Part shown: positions 24,730 through 64,000 of the stretch, in pieces | Layout of the letters: the number at the start of each line of letters is the position of its first letter | How positions within the stretch are numbered: position 1 is the first letter of the stretch | Source of the DNA: Amorphochlora amoebiformis | Taxonomy: Eukaryota; Cercozoa; Chlorarachniophyceae | DNA length: 64,000 nt | Assembly (NCBI GenBank): GCA_054601695.1 | Contig: BAAHQB010000207.1 | Span: 62,001-126,000, forward strand | Reading direction: 5' to 3' | The notes under the pieces: generated by a model | Seen by the model: the letters and a program-made list of their open reading frames with translations, nothing else | What the model was told of the DNA's origin: nothing | Database searches by the model: none | Translations under genes and position numbers: made by a program

Positions 24730-25344
24730 CATAGATGTACAAATATAGTAGTTGCATATAACATTATCCCTCTACATATACATATGTATGTTATGTATGG
24801 ATTAATTATGTATCGAATACATACATCTACACATAAATACGCATATACCGTTGATGTTAGACGCTAGGTGTACTAATTCCTTCGTCGAACTTAAGCTACC
24901 AATGCTACCTGAGCTAACTCCATTGGTCCCTTCAATATGGGTATTCTTGGATACTTCGTTGAGTGGGATAGGGCGATATCTGTTGATAAGGATGTAATTT
25001 AGGCATGTACGTATGTATTATTATTATGTTACGTATGTGTATACACCATACACACATTAATACATAATATACATATATATATATATATTTATATCTATAT
25101 CTATATCTACATACATACATGGATACCTCTCAGCCTCTGCAGCTGGCGTAGTTGGAAAGTGATAATACTTGGAATCTGTCATCCTCCCCATCGCATTAGC
25201 CCTCTTGCCCTTCTCCTTCTCCTTTGACTCAAAGCCCGTCCCTTCTAATCCGATTGATAATTTTGAAATGCGAGAGGTTTTAGATGTGTAGATGTCTAGG
25301 ATATGAATAGATCTAAATTGATTTGAATAGAAATACATATGTAA

Positions 25345-25411
<67 letters not shown>

Positions 25412-25551
25412 CTGCAATACTTACCAAGGTGAATATACACGTATATAATACATGCTTTATAATTATATTTATATATGTGTAATGAATATTGAAAATACAT
25501 GCATCTAACTATACAAACTATATATATATATATAATATATATATATATATA

Positions 25552-25618
<67 letters not shown>

Positions 25619-26211
25619 TTATACACATACACATACACAAATCATATATGTATATATATATATATGTATATATATATGTGTGTGTGTGTATACATACGTA
25701 TACATACATACATACATACAAACATACCTATATATATATATACATACATATATAAAATATATATATATATATTATATATATATATATACACATATATATA
25801 TCTACATATGAATATATATATATATATATACATATAATGTACACATACATGCATACATACATATGAGCATACATACATACATACATACATACATACATAC
25901 ATACATACATACATACATACACCACCATATACACAAAACTAATAATATTTCCTTTCTACCCACCTCGCGCCCTGTCCTCTACCGTTACTTTCATCCCATC
26001 CAAATGCGTATCCGACTCTTTATGGTCCGACTTACCACTAGACTTGTCATCCTCACCGGGTGATGTAAATAGAGTGGGGTTCTCCTGTTCGAGAGATGAG
26101 ATAATTTTATTTTATCGCAGATCAATTGGGAAGAGAGGGGTATGGTGTAATTATTGGGGGGAGAGTGGGTGATTGTTGTGCTTGGGATGTACATATATAT
26201 ATATATGTATG

Positions 26212-26255
<44 letters not shown>

Positions 26256-26314
26256 CATTTGTAGATCCATGCAAGCTAGTGTGAGTACATACCGTATGGT
26301 GGTGTCGGAGGACT
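24494..26314 (-). CDS. Unrecognised Lys/Ser-rich protein, 3' exons
   Basis: Exons in reading order: 26314-26282 (weak), 26084-25964, 25244-25127, 24979-24849, 24630-24494 (stop TAA). The last four have matching phases and encode about 170 residues. The protein is polar: runs of Asp/Lys/Ser, then [18 protein letters not shown], and a C-terminal helix [19 protein letters not shown]. There is no recognisable domain, and the start is not found. It lies downstream of, and on the same strand as, the DNAAF5-like gene, so these exons could conceivably be a divergent 3' end of that gene, but no HEAT-like sequence is present. Introns are TA, TACA and CATA repeats. Confidence 0.45.
25864..25923. repeat. 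(CATA)n tetranucleotide array
   Basis: About 14 uninterrupted ATAC/CATA units, inside an intron of the minus-strand gene at 24494-26314. Confidence 0.95.
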
Positions 26315-26399
26315 AGGCCCACTTGCTTGCAGACATTCGCATACTATCATTTGAATTATGTTAATAATTACAAATGTACATATGCTTATATAATTATAT

Positions 26400-26446
<47 letters not shown>

Positions 26447-26456
26447 CATGCACACA

Positions 26457-26506
<50 letters not shown>

Positions 26507-26684
26507 ATATATGCAAATACGCACACACGCACACTCACATATATATATATATATATATGTATATGTATATATATATATGTATATATACCTATATATATAT
26601 ACATACATAAATTAATAATCACAATAATAACATTAAAGCAATAACAAGATCGCTGTTTACATAAAACACATTTTCATCTTTATA

Positions 26685-26715
<31 letters not shown>

Positions 26716-26842
26716 CATATAGATGTTCGTATATGTATTTTTTACACATGTATATACATGTCTATATAAAATATATATATCGATTTTTCCTATACTTATA
26801 CACATATGTACATATAGATTTATATTCTTCTATTTACACATA

Positions 26843-26891
<49 letters not shown>

Positions 26892-27070
26892 GCATATATA
26901 TTATATGTATGTATATACATATATAGTACATATTTGTACTTATACCTATATAAATATGTCTCACGTATACATAGACATACAAAAAAGAATAAATCCGTAA
27001 CCGCATATTGCATCTCCACATTGCATACACCCCATCACATTCACAAATATCAACATAACATCCATACCAC

Positions 27071-27299
27071 ATGCAGAGTGTCCCGCGTCATCGGCCTGGC
27101 GTTTGGATGCGTGAGCACCCCCGAGATCTCCGCGAGATTTTCCACAAAGATCGCCTCAAAAAAGAGTTGGGATCAGATTACTCAGCATGTCTTAGTCCGA
27201 GGACCATTGACTCCTCCACAGAGTGGGGCTATAGTGCTGTTAGGGATAACAGCAGATCGTGTTGTTGGGAGTGTTGAGTGCTGTTGTGGGTTAGGATAG
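27071..27299 (+). pseudogene. Orphan open frame beside telomere-like repeats
   Basis: After a CATGCAG acceptor-like site, one plus-strand frame stays open for about 75 codons, starting RVSRVIGLAFGC, with KKSWDQITQHVLVRGPLT in the middle, and stops at TAG inside GGGTTAGG-type repeats. Composition is clearly coding-like (about 50% GC in an AT-rich region). No upstream exon on this strand was found, and a second frame from ATG at 27071 is also open. A 42-bp part recurs in the ALG10 intron. It may be a truncated exon of a dispersed gene. The minus strand is less open. Confidence 0.4.
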
Positions 27300-27428
27300 C
27301 GAATAGGTTAGGAATAGAGTTTATGCTTGAATTAGGGCTGAGGTTCGGGTTAAGTTAGGTTCAGGTTGAGGTAAGGATTATGCCAAGGTTAGGGTTAGGG
27401 GTAGTTTGGGTTAGGCTTGGTTAGGATT
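27286..27428 (-). repeat. Interstitial telomeric repeats at DNAAF5 3' side
   Basis: On the plus strand, degenerate GGGTTAGG, GGTTAGGAT and GTTCAGG units run from the orphan frame up to the donor of the last recognised DNAAF5 exon. In the sense of DNAAF5 the strand reads CCCTAA. Confidence 0.85.
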
Positions 27429-27437
27429 AGAGCTTAC

Positions 27438-36220
<8,783 letters not shown>

Positions 36221-36357
36221 TGTTTGATGTTTGGCGGGAAAGCCGAAATTCTTAGATATCCATGTTTAGATATATCAAGTATCTGTAAGTGTAAATATCG
36301 TCAGTGTCACCCAGCGTGATTGTGACTGACCCTTCTTGTGGAACCCCAACGGATATT

Positions 36358-37607
36358 ATGGATGTACGGTCGCCCTTCGTGTTCCATGAGAGAAAAAAAG
36401 GAGGCTTGACGAATCGTGGGGTTTTGAAACGTGCCAAAGGACATCGTAACAAGACACTCAACGGTGAGTGGGACAGATTTTCTCGGAGGGGGATTGGTTC
36501 GAATTGCAAAGAACTGACTTGGTTGTCGACAGCAGACGTTCTCAAGGACCGCAATCCCAACTTACGCGAGAATGAGAATGCATTTTCGGGAAAACATGGA
36601 CAGAAGACTCGAACTCGTCGGCCTCTGGGGGACATCACCAACAGCTCACGCAAGAGGACGAACGGTTTAAGCAAGCGACCGACCCGACCATCAGCGATCA
36701 AGCCCAAGGCCCAGGTTCCCAAACCAGCGACCGTCGATTCCAAGGTCAAGTTAGACCTTAGCGATTCTCTGCTCGACGACATCGACGATATCGAGCTCTG
36801 TCCAAAGCCATCCAAGCCGGTGGAATACGAGAGTGGGATCAACGTGTCGGCGATAAAGAAAGGGCTCAAGCAAATGACGGTAATATACACACACATTGGG
36901 GCAGTACCTATCCTCAAATGCTGACCAAGATAACGGATCTAAACTGATCGCCTATATGAACCTGTTATGCAGGCCGATTTCATCGATGAGGTGGACGAAC
37001 CTGACATGCCGTTGGAGCTTTGGGGTGACGAAGACTTAGACGGTCACCAGACCCCTCGGCCCCCTTAGGCGCCCCCTGCTTCTTTCGCCTTTCCTTTTCC
37101 TTTACCATCTATCAATTTCCTGATCTCTGGATTCAGCGTTTGGACCTGAATCTAATTTCTATTGTGCTAAGCCTTTCCACACCTCGATTTTAGAAGCCCT
37201 TGGCTGCAACTCGTTTGCACGGCCAGTAGTACATTCATTCACGGATCACATACCTCATGTATATACTTTTGCGAGACAAATATACAATCTTGTGAAAGTA
37301 AGCCCCAATGTACATATTTACTCGTCCACAATACATGCACATATTTGCAACGCGCAATATGAATTGTATCTACCTGTCGAATTCTTAGCTTCCAATCCCA
37401 ACCCAACGAAGTACGCATGTGCCTTGGGTGTATACGCTACTTTGTTGAATCTCAGACTCCTATTGTCCATTAACGTATACCTTGGAAGTCCTCAGTACAC
37501 ACTTAACTGACCATTCGTATTTCTATCTAGGTATCTCCAAGGACACCAAATTTACTGTCAATGAATCGAAGCTGGATCTCTCTGAATTTTCTCTCTTTGA
37601 TGATTAA
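36358..37607 (+). CDS. Securin-like protein with destruction box
   Basis: Exon 36358-36879 starts at ATG and ends at donor GTAATA; the next exon starts at 36973. That exon either stops at TAG 37066 (205 aa) or is spliced at GTCACC (37049) to 37538-37607, where phase matches and the end reads KLDLSEFSLFDD then TAA. The N-terminal half is basic and disordered. RRPLGDITN is an exact RxxLxxIxN destruction box. The C-terminal half is acidic (LDDIDDIELCP, DFIDEVDEPDMPLELWGDED). A basic N-terminus with a D-box and an acidic C-terminus is the layout of securins and plant PATRONUS-type proteins, which inhibit separase until APC/C degrades them. This is a functional inference from motifs, not a family match; another APC/C substrate is possible. 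It is divergent from DNAAF5 with 137 bp between ATGs. Confidence 0.55.
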
Positions 37608-37619
37608 CTCGTTCATAGT

Positions 37620-37840
37620 TCCCAGAGTGCGGGAGGTTCATTTAGCGGCGGCTTATATGTTGGGATGTTGCACTCATCATTCTGGGATGGGAATTTAATT
37701 ATTTGTACGGCGAAAATACCTATATAAGTTAGATAATTTATGTCTTGCAACAGATACAATTACAAGTACACACAAATATACATACTAGACATATATGCAC
37801 GAACACGAGCAATATAACATAGTGTGTAGTACTATAAATG

Positions 37841-37889
<49 letters not shown>

Positions 37890-38598
37890 GTGTCTAGTAT
37901 ATCGTGATATATTATATATATATATGTATATATCTAGATATATAGACAATAGATATAGATATATATATATTATGTAGATTATTAGATATATAGATTTATA
38001 CTAGTATATAGATACGGATACATTGTACACACATGTAATTGATTTTATATCTGTATAGGTACACTCGTCACTAGACAGTAGATCTGTAGATCATCATGAT
38101 TAGTAATATCTAGAATATAACTAGATAAATTTCTGATTTATCATACAATTGTACATTTTTTTTAGTTACTGTCTAATGTCTAGAATATATCTGGATATGT
38201 ACTAGATATATGGTAATATAATTATACATATTGTATATACTATGTACAAACCTAGAAACACGTATGTATATTCTAGATATTGAATGATCTATATAATCTC
38301 TAATTATTATATATATACTAGATATACCCTAGATCCGAGGCTAACTTAGTATATATATATATATATATATCTAGATGTCTAGGATGTATATAATGGTATA
38401 TGCTATATATCAGGCCTAGTATCCAAAGTATTCATGATAAGTAACAGTATAAGATTATACAATATATACTGTACGCGATGTATTATTATAATTACATTAA
38501 ATTTAAGCTCTGGCATACATGGAATCTAGAGCACATAGGGGATTTGAAAGTTTTAAACGGAATTAGACTGACTCTGAATTGCTGTACATCTCTGCGTA
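37620..38598. repeat. CTAG-rich convergent spacer 4
   Basis: Between the securin-like gene and the PITH gene, ctaga, tctag and actag words recur between about 37785 and 38420, with shorter TA tracts at 37840-37880 and 38350-38370. No exon is seen. Confidence 0.65.
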
Positions 38599-39123
38599 CT
38601 AGTGGCAAGGGCCGTCCCTATACTTGACCGGCTTAGGTTCCGTGACTGAATACCCAACCTGTTGAGATATTCATATGTGTATTTGTATGTGACAATGTCG
38701 CGATGGTATATAAATGTAGTTCTTCGTCTATAGAGTCTGTATATGTGCATATGTTATAATATATATAACAACAAATATATGCATATATTCTTCTTAGTAT
38801 AACATATATTTACACATATATATGATACATATATATATATATATAATATAATATATACATATATATATATGTATACATATTATATGCATAAGTATATATA
38901 TATGTATACATATATATATATATATATGCATAACAATTATAATTATATTTATGATAGTATATAAGTCTATAAAATATATGTATTTCAATATACATTTGTA
39001 TATGTATAAATCTATATACATATATATATATATATATATGTACACGTATATATATATATATATGTATATATATATACTTATATATACATACAGACATATA
39101 TATATATATATATGTATACATAC

Positions 39124-39156
<33 letters not shown>

Positions 39157-39160
39157 ATAT

Positions 39161-39193
<33 letters not shown>

Positions 39194-39250
39194 GTGTGTA
39201 CATATATATATATGTATTTTTATATATATATATGCATAGATATATTGACG

Positions 39251-39291
<41 letters not shown>

Positions 39292-39828
39292 TATATATAT
39301 GTATATACACACACAACAAACATAAAACCGACAAACACACAACTCACCGTCGGAGCCCCGTACAAACACAACATTCTAAACACCGTCACGTCCAAATCAT
39401 CTTGATTCGATGCGATAAAAATTGTGAGGCAGCTCACATTTGAGAACCGCGACGACTTGAACCTGAGTTTACGACCTCTAAGGTCGTCTCGGAGGAGGTC
39501 TAGAGACATGACGGGCTTCTCCTCTTGAGCCTCGCTGAAGTCCATGTGGAATTGGTTTTTGAAGAAATGGATCGATTTGGGCGCGGACGATTCTCCCTGA
39601 GGGAGGGGATACTGTTTGTGAACGTGTGTGTGTTTGGTTGAATGAATAAATGTGTGTGTGTATGTATTCATATGTAAATGTGTATGAATATGTGCATGTG
39701 TTCAGAAATATGTATATGTTTAGATAATACATACATATATTTTATTACATATATGTATACAAATATAAATACATATATTTTTAGATATATGATATGTATA
39801 TATATATATATATATATGTATGCATATA

Positions 39829-39899
<71 letters not shown>

Positions 39900-39938
39900 C
39901 CTTTCTTGAATATTCACATAACGTATATACAAATATGT

Positions 39939-39978
<40 letters not shown>

Positions 39979-40058
39979 CCTTTTTTAAATATTCACATAA
40001 CATATATACAAATATATATAATATATGTACATATATATATATATATATGTAAATATAA

Positions 40059-40112
<54 letters not shown>

Positions 40113-40226
40113 CATATATATGTACATATATATGATATATACATATATATATACGTATATATATATATATATATATATATATAACATATACACACGTATA
40201 TATATATATTTACACACATGTATACA

Positions 40227-40264
<38 letters not shown>

Positions 40265-40385
40265 TATGGATATATAATATATATATATATATAGTATATA
40301 TTCATATGTATATGTAAATATAATATATATATATATATATACATATATATAATATATGCATATATATATATATATAAATATATGG

Positions 40386-40434
<49 letters not shown>

Positions 40435-40497
40435 TAACATTCATATGTATATGTATGTATATTATATATATATATATTACATATATATATATTAAAA

Positions 40498-40571
<74 letters not shown>

Positions 40572-41751
40572 GAAATTAATTACCTCCTTTTTCCCCTCAC
40601 TCTTAGCAGGGGCATCGAAACTGAACGACTTGAGGTTAACAGCTTGCAGAAACGGGATGGTCACCAAAAGTTGCATGTCGACGTCTGAACGAATGAGCCC
40701 CTCAGCGGAGAACAACTGAACCCCGTTAACAGACTTCGCCCCATTGGCTATTGTCACCTGCTTGATGTTGATATAGCCTGGCGATTTTTTTTCAGGGAAT
40801 GAGTCTTGGATGTACAGATCAGAAGTGGATAGTGAGGGGTGAGTGTTTACACTAAGTGCAGGGATTAAGACTCCCCCCTTTTTTTCCTCTGTCTCATTTT
40901 CAGCTTTTTTAACCCCTGCATCAAACTCGGGTCCCACTCCAACCCGTGTTCCTCCCCTTCCCGCTTTCCCCTTCTCCCCCTGCCTTTCTTCTTCCCCTGT
41001 GCTTATTATTAGCTTCTCCCCTTCCCCAGTCTTCCCTCAAATTCCCTCTTCCATATCACGAGTGGGAATTTTGAGTCCAAGGAATTATACGACCTGCTAA
41101 ATTGACGACACGCTCTCGTGTACCAATAGTCTGAGGGACGATGGTTGGGGCCACAGCTCTCCTCAAGCCTCTTTTTGCTAACCCCGTCGGCACTCTCGAA
41201 GATTTCTGGTCGCTCTCATTCGTTATCGCCACGTACGCAAACATATCCACCCTCTGCAGGTGAAGCACATGCATGCTAGTGACTTGGACGTCAATGGAGC
41301 ATTCGAGTGATGGCAGATAACTTGAAAAATAGTCTCTGATTGATTGCAGGCGTTAGGATGGACTACCTGTTGAATCCATTCCCGCACAGACTTGTGATGG
41401 CATGACAAGAACGTGGCGGCTAAATCAGGGTCGAGCTTCCCCTTTTGCAGGGTAAAGTAGAGCAGCTTTAGGACCAGGGCTTCCGACAGATGATGTCTGA
41501 TAAATGATGAATGAGCATATTAGCGTAATATGTGCCCCTTGACACCAGCTGGGCTCCGACTCACATGTTTTTGCGGAGAAGAGTCTTGAGGTCGTCCGAT
41601 TGCTCGGCGATGAGTCCCAACACCATATCTGGAACAATGAAGGGTGTCGCACATATAACCTGACACGATCCCATGGTGCAAATCCGATTTTTAGACCTTG
41701 CAACGAAGGGCATTCGTCCTCATTCTCCGCCTTCCTGCCCTTCGGCTCCAT
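38599..41751 (-). CDS. PITH-domain protein with novel N-terminal half (389 aa)
   Basis: Exons in reading order: 41751-41697, 41628-41565, 41496-41367, 41253-41094, 41035-40584, 39596-39348, 38658-38599 (stop TAG). Phases agree throughout. Early introns are 68, 68, 113 and 58 nt; the last two are 987 and 689 nt with TA arrays. Residues 1-136 form an unrecognised helical region ([26 protein letters not shown]). A Glu/Lys/Gly-rich linker follows. The PITH fold (as in TXNL1 and PITHD1, where it binds the 26S proteasome) is seen in [37 protein letters not shown], and [17 protein letters not shown]. No thioredoxin domain is present. The two halves are joined by one 58-nt intron in matching phase; if that splice is wrong they would be two genes. 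Confidence 0.78.
38780..39330. repeat. (TA)n intron of PITH gene
   Basis: TA, TATG and TACA repeats form most of the last intron (38659-39347). The intron at 39597-40583 is of the same kind, with a duplicated CTT-TATTCACATAAC motif at about 39903-39940 and 39981-40013. Confidence 0.9.
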
Positions 41752-41949
41752 TGGGTTGTGAGAGAGGATCCCCAGAGAGTCCCTTCGGGATTCTGAAAAC
41801 TCCCGGTTTTAAATAGAACCTTCGGGCAGATTTAGCCAAATCAATCCAGATATATGCTGGAAGAGTCTCCAAATAGACTCCAATGAGATAAGGGCATTAG
41901 AGGTCTGGCCCGAAGAATATTTTCCTGGGAGAGAGGATTTTTCGGAGCC

Positions 41950-64000
<22,051 letters not shown>

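Noticed and set aside
25864-25923. CRISPR-like array
   Set aside because: Simple CATA tetranucleotide repeat with no spacers, in a eukaryotic intron.
27071-27280. Minus-strand DNAAF5 terminal exon opposite the orphan frame
   Set aside because: A phase-0 frame exists but lacks HEAT character and ends after about 32 low-quality codons.
36304-36357. Start of the securin-like gene at 36304
   Set aside because: That codon is GTG; the first in-frame ATG is at 36358.

Overview
This window is nuclear DNA of an intron-rich eukaryote, most likely a flagellated protist. Genes have GT-AG (rarely GC-AG) introns, two genes belong to motile cilia (CFAP70-like, DNAAF5-like), and degenerate TTAGGG/CCCTAA telomere-type repeats occur inside the window. 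I cannot name the lineage from the sequence. Most of the 64 kb is (TA)n microsatellite. Nearly all long open frames made of I/Y/T/M/H/C are translations of TA repeats and are left out. The real coding sequence is a set of short GC-richer exons, which I joined by splice-site and reading-phase matching.

Layout: CFAP70-like C-terminal half (+, 5-2845); FN3 plus CCCH zinc-finger protein (-, 10111-4937); small 129-aa protein (+, 10213-10840); unrecognised 17-exon gene (+, about 11934-18881); ALG10 glucosyltransferase (-, 21592-19888); LSM12 (+, 21660-23382); unrecognised low-complexity gene (-, about 26314-24494); orphan open frame (+, about 27071-27299); DNAAF5/HEATR2-like HEAT-repeat gene lacking a recognisable C-terminal part (-, 36220-27438); securin-like D-box protein (+, 36358-37607); PITH-domain protein with a novel N-terminal half (-, 41751-38599); N-terminal half of a USP9X-type giant deubiquitinase (+, 41950 to beyond 64000).

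Four divergent gene pairs are separated by only about 67-198 bp. All four convergent pairs are separated by roughly 1-2 kb that includes a distinctive CTAG/TCTAGA-rich tract. Introns are bimodal: compact 50-70 nt introns, and expanded introns of several hundred nt filled with TA arrays. Telomere-like repeats lie in introns or at a gene edge, and in all five cases the CCCTAA strand is the sense strand. Several introns carry decayed copies of the neighbouring exon.

No operon-like or defence-type system was seen. The noteworthy biology is the genome architecture: TA-expanded introns, telomere-repeat introns, exon echoes, CTAG-rich convergent spacers, and a 500-bp CpG tract. A candidate securin and a DNAAF5 gene that breaks off at telomeric repeats are the most interesting gene-level observations.
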